A DNA stretch of 64,000 bases, from NCBI GenBank assembly GCA_013397795.1, contig VZTJ01001640.1, forward strand, positions 2,386,844-2,450,843. The letters run 5' to 3'. The notes below the pieces were generated by a model. It ran no database searches, was not told the DNA's origin, and worked only from the letters and a program-made list of their open reading frames with translations. This stretch comes from Orthonyx spaldingii (Eukaryota; Chordata; Aves; Passeriformes; Orthonychidae). Position 1 is the first letter of the stretch. Each line of letters opens with the position of its first letter. Shown here one piece after another: positions 1 to 12,900 of the stretch. A program made the translations under genes and the position numbers.

Positions 1-3000
1 GATGAATGTACAGTGTGTTGTAGCATTGCAGCCTGCAAGGACTCCAGTGATTACCAGTGCTGATTATTATTAATATTGATGCATGATTAAAAGCACCACG
101 TCATCTTCTTGGTTTTATGCTGTTTGTGAAGAGAATTCCTAGTGCAGAACAAGAAACGCTCTGATGTGCTTTTGAACACCTTTCCTCAGACTACCTAGAC
201 CGTTTTTTCCAGTAGGAGGTTGCTCTTTAAATAAAAACCTTCTTCCTATCCTCTTTGGTTTTCGGTATCCACGTATTTGAAAGTCTTCACCAGCACATAA
301 GAGTTCCCTGTGTGTTTGTCTCTCTATGATGCTGCTCGAGACAGGCAGCTTGGGTCCTTAGAAGCTGAGCTTCTTACCCCAAACTAATTCATTAAGTGTG
401 GCATGTGCCTCTGTACAGATGTCCTGTTCTGCTTGGTTTAGTGTGCAGCTTGGTGCACACAATACTGAATTTTAATAAAAGGTTGGCTCACAGGAAGGGA
501 CACGAAAGTGGTGAAACAGGTGTTCCCATTATAATAGTTTGTATAATACTGCTTCAAAGCTTATTAATAAAGAAACTATGTATGTGCATAATTAACTTAA
601 AAATCCAATGTTTGTAGGCATGGCAAAAACTTGACACTGTGCTAGGTCCTGATTGCAGCACACCCAAGCCATGCTGTGGGATGTTCAGCATTCAGCACAT
701 CCCCAGAACACAGGGTAAAAAAATACTGTTGTACATGTCTGTGTCTGTAAATGTGCATGTTTGCCCCCACACTTCTTTCTGTACATAACAGCAACTGCAG
801 GGCACTTACCAAGGCATGCCAATGGTAAACCCTATTGCAAAGAAAAAGAAATCTGCTTAAATCAGCATTTTCCTTAATGAGATACATATATTTTGGCTAT
901 AATATTTGTCTTTCTAGCTGTTTCATTCTGAATTTCTTAAGATAGCAGGAATTCAATTCAGTGGGAAAATTCTGCCCTGGTGACTAAACAGTGCAAGAGT
1001 TGTCATAACAAAATAAAAGCAGAGATGTATCTTCTGTGTGTGTTTGGAGCCAAATGTGTGTGAGCAGTACCATGGTTTCAGAGATCCCTGTGGTAGGAGC
1101 TGCAGGAGGCAGGGAGATGGCAAAGGGTGTTTTAAGTGTCTTGGATCCAAAAACAGCTGAGTTGGGAGCAGTGTCCTTGCTCATGGACCACACCTGTATA
1201 AATGCTGCTGTGCAGTGAGAAAAACCTGGTCAACCTCCCTGGCAGCATCCCATGCCTGTGCCAAACAACTTGTCAGCAAATAGTGAGGGTGCTGCAGAAG
1301 GCAGTGGCTGGGAGAAGCCCCCAGCCCAAGGGTGCTCAGCCTGCTGCTGAGGACGTGCAGCAGGACAGGTGGGTGACCAACCTCTTGGGACTGGCACCCG
1401 GATAACTTCAGGAGAAGCAGTTTTGTGGGCTGCCTCCTTTTTTTCCAGGACCTTCTACGGGGAGCAGATGCTCCTCTTCTTTTGACAGACCTCTAGAGGT
1501 CAGGAGAATGCCTCCGTGTGCATTGCACGCTCCACGCTATTAAAATTCTCCCTGAGTCATGGTAATTAAGCAGAGCTAGGCTCTGCACAGAGGAACGGAA
1601 GTGCATTGACTTTAATAAAACAGAGTGTAAAACAACTTTAGATTAACTCCAGCCTTGTTTATTCTTGCACACTTGTAATTCTGGTTTGGTATCCCCCAGT
1701 GAATGGAGCCGTTGTCCCCTGCGCCGGGGCCCGTCACCTCACTTCAGCCTGCTAAGTGCTGAGCAGTGAGAGCAGTGCCTTTTCTTGCTGTCACTAGCTA
1801 ATCCCAAAGAATTTGGAAACAGCCGATGGAGAAAGAGAGGGAGGAGAGGGAAGTCGCCCTGCTCCCCACTGTTTTGTCATTCCTCAAGAGTCAGCAAGGC
1901 TGTCAGGTTGAGACTCACGCCAAATATTCCCATAATGGCCAGAAGAGATGGTGTCTTGGAGGCACTCGCCTGGTCCCCACTGCTGCAGCAGTTTTGGGCT
2001 CCTGCCAGGCACATTAACTTTTTTTTACTGATGCCTTTTGTCTCAGTGACTCTCTTAGAGGCTATGAATGGCTGTGCTCTTCTTCCTCCCCCCCAGCAGT
2101 TTACATGACGTGGGTGGAAGATGCTGTGCTGAGCCCTGCACTACACTGCACCCTCTGTCTCAGCCCCTCACCAGCTCCTGGCTCTCCTGGCCACAATAGC
2201 CCTTTCCTGTCACACATGATCCCAAGGATGCCTTGCCAGTGTCTAGTGAAATACCTGTGTGTGTAAACCTCTGGGCTAAAAAAATAAATAAATAAACAAT
2301 AAAAAGGGAAAAAAAAGAATCCAGTCAGCAAACTGAAGGGAGAACGAAATCTAATTAGTTTTATCTGCTGTTTGTTATGAGGCTGTCAGAGTGCTCCATC
2401 CCCTAGTTTTACAGCACTCTGGAAAATAACAGTGATAATAATAATAAACAACCATGCACTGGGTTGTTTTTGAAGCAGGCAGGAAGCAGATTAAGAAGGG
2501 GGAAAGACAGCAGCCCTTCTCCTCCACTGCTTCTCTCCTGCTGCCAAACAGTCGAGATGTGGGTGATAGAGCTATCTCCTGTCTTATCTGTCCTTGGACA
2601 AGATCCACTGCCCCTATCCATCCCTCAGAGATGCAAAGCCTGAGTCAGAGACTGTTTGGCAGCGATTTGGGACACTCATATTTCTTGCTTTGCCACAGAT
2701 CTCTTATGTGCTCTTGACCAATTTGTTTGTGCTCCCAGTTTCTGTTCCATTGTGAGATACAAAGGACAAATACAGAAGTGAAAGGAGGTGTGTGTTTTTG
2801 GAATAAGGAAGGGTGGGAAATAAGGATGTAAAGCTGCCCAGGTGTTTGTTCTATACTGATTTCAGCTGATGAGAGGGGAGCTGGACTTACTCTGTGCAGG
2901 AGTGTGGTGGTAGTTGCCATCACCACTTTCCACTTCAATGATGTGCAGTGATGATTTGTTAGGACATTTTTATTTAAGCTGTGCTGGATAATTTTAAAAG

Positions 3001-4094
3001 CCTCTCCTGGCAAGTTGTTATCAGCCTACCCAGTCCCATGGCCTGGTCCTTATAGTGTGGAAATTTTCACTGCTGTTTTAGTGGAGTAGGATTTGACACT
3101 CTGTTTAAGAACACTTGTATGGTTTTCCAGGCAGAGGGCTGGACACAAGGCTCCAGCTGGAGATGATATGCAAAATCTTGGAGAACTAAAAGCCCTGTCC
3201 ATATAACTGCATTGGGAAAAAATGAAGGACAAGGTTATAGAAATAAAGTATAAATCAGAGAGGAAGGAGAGGACTCAGTTCAGGGAGAGTAATGAAGAGA
3301 GCAGGAGGGAATAGGAGTAGGGGGCATTTGGGGGAGACACAGGCAGAGAAATGGGAGAATTGTTCCTATTTGTGCATCCTCTTCCGTCCCCAGATAATGT
3401 GTCAGTATTAGTGCTACCAAGAAACAACCCTCTTTACTGTAGAATAAATCTGCCACTGTATTCCCCACTCCATAAACGGCAGCCAAGTCCGTATCCTCAG
3501 CGCTGCATTGTGTGCTCGGCGCTGGGGTTTCTGAGTGCTTTTCATGAGGGCCGAGCCTGTATCATTCCTGGCCTTGGGCTTCCTCCCCAGGGACTCACAT
3601 CCTCAGACAGGTTCTGGAAGATCCGTGGCGTATTATTGTTGATGGAGCAGTTTGTGGCTACTTTCTTCATATTTTCTTTTCTCTGCTTCTTTTATTTCGC
3701 TTTTAAAAAGTGAAAGAACGGGAGGGAGTGGGAGAGAAAGGAGAAGGCAAAAAGAAGTGCCCTGCTATGAGTCTAGCAAGATCTCCAGAACGATGGTAAG
3801 GCAGCTATTTTAGCATCAGGGGCTTTTTTAGCCTTTAATTGAGCTGCTTGTAGCTCATGCATGGACCAGTGAGAAGGAAGGAAAATCTACCACTAAAAAC
3901 AATCATCAGTTGGATGCTCTGGCAATAATTCCAGTGTCAGTAAACTGCCACAGCCTTTGGCTAACTGAGCTCTGGGCACTGAGGGGCTGGCTCCTCACCA
4001 GCTGATGTAATTGCAATCACAACCCTGTTTTTTGCCCCTTTGCTCCTCAAGGCCTGACTGATGGCTTTCCCTGAATGGTTTCCAGTGCATGCTC
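1..4094. other. Unique non-coding DNA, no gene seen
   Basis: No open frame here has recognisable domains; the longest (122 codons, minus strand, 2645-3013) resembles nothing I know. The stretch contains an A-rich simple tract at 2277-2318. It also has two small CpG-rich patches, about 1705-1735 (five CpG in 30 bases) and 3476-3570 (about six CpG), in otherwise CpG-poor DNA. I see no interspersed repeat that I can name. It is probably intergenic or intronic. Confidence 0.6.
2277..2318. repeat. A-rich low-complexity tract (AAAT-type)
   Basis: A run of A with regularly spaced T (AAATAAATAAATAAAC) continues into two more A blocks. It is a short simple repeat, possibly a decayed retroelement tail. 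No element body can be recognised upstream. Confidence 0.75.
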
Positions 4095-4275
4095 TGGCAG
4101 CTCCTGCCTTGGCCTCGGCATTTCCATAAAAAGTCATTTAGCTTTTCTGTGTTTGTTTCCCCGTCTGTGAAGTCGGGTTATTAATATTTATTTTCGGTGA
4201 AAGGGGTCACAACGAGGTTTAAATCTCCAGTGTTTACAACACAATTTGATATCCGTAGAGAAGGCAAAGAGGAAG
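4095..4275 (+). repeat. Ancient MIR-type SINE relic
   Basis: The stretch reads along the MIR core consensus from memory: GTCATTTAGCTTTTCTGTG, then GTTTCCCCGTCTGTGAAGT, then a TTATTAATATTTA block, then GTCACAACGAGGTTTAAAT. These correspond to the conserved MIR segments 'gtcacttaac..ctctgtg', 'gtttccccatctgtaaaat', 'ataataatacc' and 'gttgtgaggattaaat'. The end (TTTGATATCCGTAGAGAAGG) resembles the MIR/L2 tail 'tttgagatcctcagatgaaagg'. MIR elements are relics of tRNA-derived SINEs spread by LINE-2 early in amniote history, so a copy in a bird would be very old. A 5' tRNA-like promoter is not recognisable. The alternative is another CORE-SINE of the same superfamily. Confidence 0.7.
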
Positions 4276-5027
4276 GATTAATTGCTGCTTCCTTCGTATA
4301 TCTGCCATCACTGAAATAAAAATCCTGCCCATTACTGGGATCACCACTAACTCCTTTCCAGGGTTCTCTGTGTTTCCTTTGGTCTCTGTGGAAGGTGGCA
4401 CAGGTGGGGCAGACAAATCCTTGAGGTGAAAGCACGGACAGTGTCGACAAAAAGACTTTGGATTTTTTTTACAGCACAGCAGTCTTCCAAGAACCAGGCA
4501 GCATGCTGGTTAGTGAGTTGGGAAAATGGGAAATTTAATAGAGGTGAAAATGAGGCACTTGGGAGAAGAATGGAGCAATCTGGTAAACATCTGAAATGTC
4601 TCTGCCCAAGGGCTAGGAGTGTAAGGGCTAAACAGGAAGAATATAAAGCCTTAGTACATATACCAAGCTATGAGTTAATCAGCTTCCCAGACACATGGAA
4701 AAGAGAAAGTAGGAACAGCAGAAGAAGGATTAATTGGCTGTGAAACATCAGGGAATTGGTAGGTTGAGTCAAGGAAAAAGGAATACAGGCCAGCAAGCAC
4801 TGACTTAGAGATTAGACCAGAGTTGCAATGACGAGATCTCCTAAGGCAGGGAGAAGAATAGAACAAAAGGAAAACAGTAAAAGTGTGTGAGGACCTCATT
4901 AAAGTCTTGAAATGAGAAATTAATTGTTTTTTAAAAGTTCAAGCAGTAGCAGACTAGGAATGAGAAGAGAATGATACCAAAGCATGTGTGGATGAAATCA
5001 GAAGGGTCCTGGCACGGAATGAACTAG
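4276..5027. other. Non-coding DNA upstream of a CR1 relic
   Basis: No gene is visible. The sequence is purine-rich and resembles the degraded linker or endonuclease part of old CR1 elements in places (for example around 4630-4740), but I cannot align it convincingly. It could be the eroded 5' part of the CR1 that becomes recognisable from about 5030. Confidence 0.4.
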
Positions 5028-5738
5028 AGGTGCCTACAAACACACGAGGGAAGAAAAAGAAATCCTATAAATATGCTACAAATATGTTAGAAGGAATACA
5101 AGTGTGCACTATGTACCACAGAAGGAGAGGACATGCAGAGGGTTGGAGTCATCACTGCCTTTTTGACTCCCCTTATCACCAAAACAGGCAGTGCTAGATA
5201 AATATAACAGAAGTCACACTGATTGGGGAATGGGAATGGGCCAGAGCAAAGGAGTGTAAATTAAAGAACCCTTGTACTGAGTGAGCGAATTCAAACTGCT
5301 TGACCTGAGGGAATTCCCCTGCAGGTTGTCCAAGGAAAACAGTCTGTGAACAGTTAGGAATGGACTTCAAGAACTTCTCCTACATCAAGAGGGTTCTTTA
5401 GAGTTGAAAAGGGCAAACAGGGTATTTGTTTGTGTAGATAGAAAAAAAGAGCCAGGAAATTTAAATCAGCCAGTTAAGCTGAGTGACTACGAGAAACCTC
5501 AAGAAATCATGAAACAAACAATTCATTAGCTGCGATAGGATAAGAAGGTGGTAAAAGAGAATCAACATGGATTTGTCAAGCTGATCTAATTCCTTTCTTT
5601 TATTGGCTAATTGGCTTAGAGGATAACATATGTCTTTGCTTTAGGAAAGCTTTGAATACTTTCTTTTCATAAAGAATGAAAGAAATATGGTTTATGAAGT
5701 AATTATAGGGAAGGTGCACACTAGCTGAGGAATTACTT
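5028..5738 (+). repeat. Ancient CR1 LINE, N-terminal half of the reverse transcriptase domain
   Basis: CR1 is a non-LTR retrotransposon whose second protein carries an endonuclease and a reverse transcriptase. Frame reading from 5404 gives LKRANRVFVCVDRKKEPGN, then QPVKLSDYEK. This matches the RT start of CR1/L3 elements: an (E)W-K-x-A-x-V-V-P-I-x-K-K pattern, then P-x-N-Y-R-P-V-S-L-T-S-x-x-x-K. At 5560-5580 it reads NQHGFVK, the conserved 'QHGF' RT motif. It then frameshifts through the 'TNLI..F' segment to a KA(F/L)-like block near 5645-5660. Nucleotides 5680-5735 still follow the 'gggaaatatggtct..gatgaaattactataagg..gtgcaca' stretch of old sauropsid CR1s. Stops and small indels are frequent, so this is a dead, highly diverged copy. 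Upstream, 5040-5110 resembles the 'SYKYVxNM' linker. Confidence 0.75.
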
Positions 5739-5744
5739 GTGAGA

Positions 5745-6143
5745 GACAGGTTTCATCTCCACAGACTTTAGCTTTCTGGAAGTTAGACATCTGGAGATGA
5801 CTGACAGGGGACCTTGTTGATGTCTATCAGTATCTGAAGGGATGGTGTCAAGGGGACGGAGCCAGGCTCTTCTTTGTGGTGCCAAGAAATAGCATGAAAG
5901 GCAGAAACTGGAACACAGGAAGTTCCACCTGAACATGAGGAAGAACTTTACTGTGAGGGTGACTGAGCAATGACACAGTTTGTGCAGACAGGCTGTGAAC
6001 TCTCCTTCCTTACAGATATTCAAAAGCCATCTGGACACAATCCTGAGTGACGCGATTTTGAGGACCCTGTTTGAGCAGGGGGGTTGGACCAGGTGACCTC
6101 CAGTGGTCCCTTCCAACTTTACCCATCTTGTGATTCTGTGATC
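5745..6143 (+). repeat. CR1 LINE, reverse transcriptase C-terminus and 3' end
   Basis: The frame around 5808 reads DLVDVYQYLKGW, the 'DLI.VYKYLKG' block near the C-terminus of CR1 RT. It is followed by a KLEHRKFHLNMRKNFTVRVTE block and by SPSLQIFKSHLD, both standard for avian CR1. The last 90 bases carry GAGCAGGGGGGTTGGACCAG, then GACCTCCAGTGGTCCCTTCC, and end in a TGTGATTCTGTGAT repeat, the CR1 3' terminus. It lacks a poly-A tail, as expected for CR1. There are in-frame stops, so it is not functional. It starts almost where the older RT piece stops. The two may be one internally deleted element or two separate insertions. Confidence 0.9.
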
Positions 6144-9100
6144 TAGTCTAAATTATTCTGTACAGAGTAAATGTAGAGAAACAGGCACCCCCACAGGATC
6201 TACTTCCTAAAATACTGGGAAAGGATAATTTGTTGAGCTATTTCCTTGCCTTGTTAACTTCTGAGTGAAGTTAAACTACCAGCTCAGACAGGACTTCTAG
6301 CTTTAAACCCACCCCAAGAAGAAATCCCACAGTCATGCTTGCAGGGCATTATTTTACTTAAATAACTGAGAAAATACAATGGAAAATCCATTTGCTTTTT
6401 TTGGAAAATCCCTCATCTCTTTGTTGAAGCTCAGCTCCATGTTCATACACCCCTATTTACATCAACACACCTGCCAACCTCACCTTCAGCCTCTCCAGCA
6501 AGGGGTTCTGCTTCAGAGCTGCCCACACCCAGCTCTGCAACCCCATCCTTTGCCCTGGCAGTCTCAGTCCCCTAGAGCTGAATACAGAGAATTCTGGTGA
6601 TCTGGGGGGGCTGCACCCCAGAGCAAAATGGGATCAGCCCAGGCACTCTCACTGGTGGCTGTCGTCCAGGTAGATGCCAAGAGCCCTGGAGCAGGGAGCT
6701 CACACTGAAGCCACTGTGCCAGATGGCCTGAGTGCTCTCAGTTGTAAGAGCTGCTTTGTACTTTTTAGCTTTACTGATGCGGAGAGAACATTTTGAACTG
6801 TCTAAGCCTTCTAACCTTGTATCATTGGCACACAAACAGCAGCAGCACACTGTTGAACATAATAACAAGAGGGAAAGAGCTGTGGAATTAAATAAGAATT
6901 TAAATCTTAGGGTTTTCAGTTCAGAGCTAGAAGCTTTAGCTGTGTTATTTCCAGGAATTGGTTGAGTCATGTTTGAGAATAATGGATAAGATTAATTCCT
7001 TCACGACTATGGCTGAATAAATTATTTGCCAATAGTGATTTGACTTCTTCTAGCTGCATTTTCTAATGTGTATGATACAAAAAAAGCATTTGCTGTATCC
7101 TGGATGTGTGTGCTGGGTATGGTGCACTGGTCCTTGGTGTCTGGCAGTGAATTTATTCCCCAAAGACAATTTTCAATGGGATTTACCCCAGAGGAACCAA
7201 ATGCAGAATTTGATCTGTCATATTCAGAATGATTCATTTTTCACCTCATCAAGTAGGAAGAGAGAAGATAGAAGAGAGAGGGAAAGTTATTTCACTCCAC
7301 ACAACAACCCCTTTTCTTCAAAGCTTGAGCTGCCACAGAGCCGTGATCAGGGCCCATGGAGGGACAGGACAAATGTTGCTTGGCAACTCCACACCACTGA
7401 TGAGAGGAGCTCTGCAGGCTGAGCATCGCAGAGGGACCCAGGGAGAGTGAGACAGAGGCACACCAGGCTGCTTGTTTGTGTCGGGCCCTGTTAGAAATGA
7501 CACCACTCATGCCCCGGTGATTGTTGTAGACGACGGACAACAAACTCTGTTCTGTTGGGTGGGAGAGTAATTGCAGGTCATAAATGGTGAATTGTCCCCT
7601 GCCCTCTCCCCAGGCACAAAGGGGCTTTGGATCTATTAATATCCTGAAGGTCACTGAATTCTTCCCAGTTTAGCTAGCTGTGAGCAAACCTTAAAATGGC
7701 TCAGAGGCGCTGCTGCTTGGTTAAACACCTACAGGGAACCAAGAAAAGCCTATTGTCCTTTGCAGCATCACACAGCTACCTTGCCACTTGTCACAAGTGT
7801 CAGGGGATAGTGGTGGTGCAGCCCTCACAGTCTGAAGATGCCAGAGAAACCAAATTTGCAACGAGGCTGGTAGTTAAAAATGGACAGCAGAGTTTTCAGA
7901 CACAGTATTCCTTCATCACGTTTTGTCACTACTGAGGATCATAAATTAAATGAAACTAGATTGGTCTTGCAAAGCAAATCCCCTTTGGCTCATATGTTAG
8001 CACACTCTGCCAAAATCTGAGATGCTTTCAGCTGCAAGTCCAGGAACACCTCCCTTTGTGTACCTACACAGAGAGCACTGTTTGGTTTATAAGGCCCAAT
8101 GCTGGCATGAGGATCAAGAGATCCTTAACAAACTTCATAGGGAGTTTAGTAGAAACAGGATTTTGGGTGCAAAGGAATATTCCCTTTGAAGCTGGAAGTT
8201 CTGCTTCCCACACTATGATTCTGGGGAGAATTAAGTGCTCACCTTACTCTGACTTTGTGCAGTATTAGACTTCTCAGCAAGCCCTAAAATTTTGGACCAA
8301 GAAGGGATGTTTGCAGAGAGTTGGCTCTTTCTAACAGCCTGCAATTGCAACAATCCAAGAATTTTGTTTATGGAAAGTGCCCAGACTGTAGTAACACTGC
8401 AGGTGTTATCAAAAATCACTAAATGCCTTTGAAAGTTTTGAGCAACCTGTGTAGACAACACATGTGAAATATCCTCTGTTGTTAAGTGTTAGACAGGTTT
8501 TTTTTTGAGTAGCATAATGTCTTGGATGTTTCTAAATAAAAAAAGCTAACAATTTCTAATGTGTATTAAAAATTGGATTTTTTTTTTTTCTTTTTCAAAC
8601 TGTCTACTGCACCTTACCACCTGCTGGAATATATCTCATTTTTGGAAAGGTTGTTTAACTTTTTTCTCCAAGTTGCAGCTGTTCTACCCAAATATGATGT
8701 CTCCTCAATGCCTAGGCACAGGCTTTGGTAGGTTGAGCAGTTTAATCCAGGTGTGACTCCTTCTGGCCTTCATTTTTTAATTTGTTATGGAAATTTCACT
8801 GAATCACAGGCTATTGCTACTTGTGGCTACATGTGGCACTGCCTTAAAAAGCCATGGAAAATTTCAGCTTCTGACTCCAACTAAACGCACCATCGTTTGT
8901 CTTCATTTTATGTAAATGAGTGTTTCATGAATTATTCTTTCTCTCTGCTTCTTTCTTTTTTTAAATTTTTTAGTTGAATTGAGGCTTTGTCTTTGTAAAC
9001 CTTTTTCCTTTTTTCACTGTCTCTTCTTTTAGACTAATGGAAACAATTACATGTTGTTTCCCAAGGACAGTTTCTTCACCCTGTGGTGCACTCAGCCTTA

Positions 9101-9918
9101 TTCCGATCCTTCTCAGGTTTTGTGCTGCTCTAGTTCCTTTCCCTTTTTCCATTTTCTCCCTTCCTTCACAAAGATGTACCAGAGAACAGAGACCCCAAAG
9201 CCTGCACCCCAGAAAAGCTTTGGTTTGGCAAGCGGAACAGCAGCCCCACTGATTGCAGGGGGTTCTTTGGTCCTGCCTGAGCGGTGCAGACAAGGATGTC
9301 TCCATTGCATGGAGGGCAGGGATTACAGAAAAGCATCTTTCTTAGGCATCTGAGATCACACTTACCCTCCCTCACACACCTCTGTGTCTCCACAGATGAG
9401 CCATCCCATAGATTATATCTCTGACAACTCCACTCGGATCTACCCAGGCAGGTGTCACTGGCGGCTCCAGTGTCCTGTGATTGCTACCCTGCTGCCTCCT
9501 GCTGCTGGCTCAGCTGGCTGTCAGCTCCAAGTTCACATCCTACATGCAGTATTCATAGGGACCAGCCAGAGGAAGCTGGGATTTAGATTTCAGTCATGTT
9601 TCTAATGCCTTTGGTTTCCCGTGGCTTCTCCCCTCGAGGCATTTCTCCTGAAGCACCCGCTCACTCTTGCTTTCCTGTCACTGATGCTCAGAGGCAGTGC
9701 AGGAAGAAGAGAGCCAAGGAAGCCACAGCCAGCCTTGACAGCCTGCCTTACCAACACCTCTGGGGACATGGGGCCAGCTCCTGCATGGCACAGTTATAAT
9801 ACCTTTAAAAAAAATAATTGCCTTTGATTAAAATGTGAGGGTCCCATCTTTTTGTTGTCATTAATGTGGGCTGCAGGCTATGGGCTTTTGAAGTGTTTCC
9901 TTTTGGCTCATCTCCATG

Positions 9919-9989
9919 TTCTTTCTTTCTTTCTTTTTTCCCCTCATTTTTCCTTTTTTACTTTTTTCCTCTCTTAATTTCAATTCTCT
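9919..9989. repeat. Pyrimidine tract, starting as (CTTT)n
   Basis: About 70 bases are almost purely C and T on the plus strand. They start with four CTTT units and continue as irregular T and C blocks. This is a simple low-complexity tract with no visible link to a retroelement. Confidence 0.8.
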
Positions 9990-12900
9990 CAATTATCTGC
10001 CCTTTCCAGCTCAGGGTGAGATTTGTTAATTTTCACATGCTTGCAAAAACCTGGCTGGCACACTCCAGCTCGCTGGCAGCCTCTACATGGGCAGCCAGAC
10101 ACAGGAGCAAGCAAACAGGCAGCACATCTCTCTCATGGGCTGCCTTGGCCCTGCTTGGCTGCTCCAGTGGGGAAGAAGAGGGAATTTTACACTTACCTTG
10201 CCAGAATGGCTCATCCCTTTTGCAGGAGCACCACTTAGCAAGGCACGAATGAATACTCTGCTGTGTTTAGTTAAGGAGACCCAGAACTATTTTATTTGTG
10301 ATCTCAGGCCTTTATAGGCTGGTGGACTCCTTTCCACCACTCAACCCTGAGGGTATTATTTTGTTTCCCAGCCTGAGTGGAATAAAAGGATGTCAGGCTG
10401 AACCTTAATGTCCCCTCAAGAATTTCCACCTGTATTAACAAGGGCTGATTGCTTGTCTGGGTGTGTCCAAAGAGGAAATAATAAGCTTTGAAACTTATTT
10501 CTCTCTCCTCTGCTCAGAGCTGTGGTCTGGGCAGTGAGAATGACTGGAATATTAATCTCTTATTTGCTTAAAGATTCCCAAAAGTTGAGACAAGGTATAA
10601 AATGGCTGAGTGATGCTACAGGTGATGCTACAGATCAGTTGGAGAAACTGAAGGTCCCCTGGATCAAAGTCCAGGGCCTGTGGGACAACAGTGAGCACTT
10701 TGCTGTAGGCTGTCCTTCATAGGTGTCATTTGGCAGAGGCCAAAATTTCATTACATTCATGCAACCATCTGCCTTCACCTTTGTCATACTTAATCCCTAG
10801 TTTCTTCTCCATAAAAACATGTCTGAATGCCTATAAGTAGCTTCTCTTTACCATTCTCACGACAGACTGCCTGCATGAGGTTTCTGTCTGTCTTTAAGGA
10901 AGAAGAAGTTGCCCCAGCTATGGACAATCTCTTAGCTAAGGTGCTCGCCTCAGTTACAGGTATAAATCTGACTTGAGCACTTCACTACTGGGCCAGCAAA
11001 ACTGCTCAGGGGGGAAAACAAAGCCAAATAAAAATAAAATTGAGGGTTAAAACTAAATATTAATAGCAAGGTCACTAATGGTTTGGATTTCATTGTTGTT
11101 TAGATAGACCCTGCCCCTGAGTGTCAAGGGATATTTCCCCTTGATCTGCATTGATTTATGATACTAAACCATCCAAACGTTGCACCTTGCTGGAGTTTGG
11201 CTTCAGCATGGGGATGTAGAGAATCTGGAGTGCTCCAAGCATTTTTTCCTGCCTTTTCCAGGCACTCTATAGACTGTTGTCATTCTCCTCCGTGTTTCCC
11301 TTGCCTTTTTTCTCTCAAGAATAAGCATGATTTTCTTTTGCAGGAAGATGTTTTCTCTCAAGCATAATTTTTAGAGTCTTCCCTCTTTGTTCTTCAGGCT
11401 GGAAGTTCCTTTTAATATTTTTTCCCATAGAAAAAAACTGTTAACTGGGGGAACTGATTCTAAAGTGATTGAAATGAATCATCTGGTCTTAGATCTTCTC
11501 ATGCCTCAAGCAAGAACACATCAGAGAGCTGCAAAGTTGTCCAGTCATGCATCCCTAGCATGTTTGTCTTGGAACTGGAAGGTGAGATCCCCATGTACAA
11601 ATCTGCATGGCAATGCTTTAATTGCTGCCATGTAGTCTCTGCAGAGAAGCTCATACAGATCCCTGTTAAAGAAGATGTTGGATCCCAGCTGGATCTGGTT
11701 TCTGGGACACAGATATCAGCAGAGAAAAGCATGGGACAGTGAGGTGGTGGCAGCTCACCAAGTACTAGAGGGAATTTGATGCACACAAAGGTCTTTGTTG
11801 CCTTGGGCAGAGCAATTCCAGATTCAGCCATCTTAAATCACTGGGGTTTAATAAGTCACTGAGCACAGATAACTGAGAAGGACCATTATCCCCAGGTCAT
11901 GTCAACTGTGAGATAGGATGGGTGGAGCTGCAACCTCTTCTGCTCACATCTAGTAACTTCTGCAGCTGTGGTAAGTGGATTGTGTGTCCCTCGCTTCAAA
12001 GTGACACAGAGCAGACAAGACATGAACTGTCTGTATCTGGCTGGATGCATTTGAATCCCGTTCAGCCTCCTGCTCACACCCATGTGCCATCACGGGGCTG
12101 GGTGCTGCAATTTCCAGCAGGCCTGGGGTGAGCGGTGCCAGCAAGGACGTTACAAATCTGCCCAGCCTCAGCACAGCCCGTTGGGATTCCTGGGTTTTTC
12201 TTCATCAGACCTGTAGCTTTTTTTTTGCAGAAATGAGACGATGATGAACATGACACTTTGGTTGCCATGGGAACACAGCATGATGTTTGTGTTAGCTGTG
12301 CTCCCTCCTGCAGCCAGAGCTCCTGGCTCCAGAGGTGGCTGTGACCAGCACTGGTGGCATCTGGCCAGGTCTTGCCCACATGCTCTTCCAGGAGTCTGGG
12401 ACTGGGGGTCAGCCCCACTTGTGTTATGAGAGGAAGATCTGAAGCAACAAGTCACTAGAAATTAGGAAGTTGCATCTGACTCTTAGGTGGGAAATTGATA
12501 AGTCCTGGTTGAAACTTCTGCTGCAAAATTTTGCTGAAGATCATGAGGGGTGTCCACAGGGACCTAAAGACCACTAAACTGTTCCAGCATAGGGAATAGC
12601 TTGAAGTTTTTTGTGTGGGGGAAAAATGGAGTCCTGAGTTCCCCTTGAAACTCTGCTGCAGGGGCAGCTCTACCATCCCAGGGAGAGTGTGAGGGGCCAC
12701 AGCATTTCTACCACACCCCTTCTTCCTGCAGGTTTTTATGTATTCCTTACCCTTCTGTCCACCCTTAGGGTTCTCCTGAGCCCCAACTTGGCAATAATCA
12801 GGAAGCACTTTCATGCTGTTGCAAAGCCATTTGGAGCTTTCAGAAAGACAATTTGGGAGAGACGACTCATTGTCGATGCTGTTTTTCTCCTTTCACAGAC

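Noticed and set aside
5733..6116. 127-codon minus-strand open frame
   Set aside because: Lies antisense over the CR1 3' end, whose sense reading gives the real RT C-terminal motifs.
10612..10633. Tandem GATGCTACAGGT repeat as a minisatellite
   Set aside because: Fewer than two full units. It is noted only as a minor duplication.
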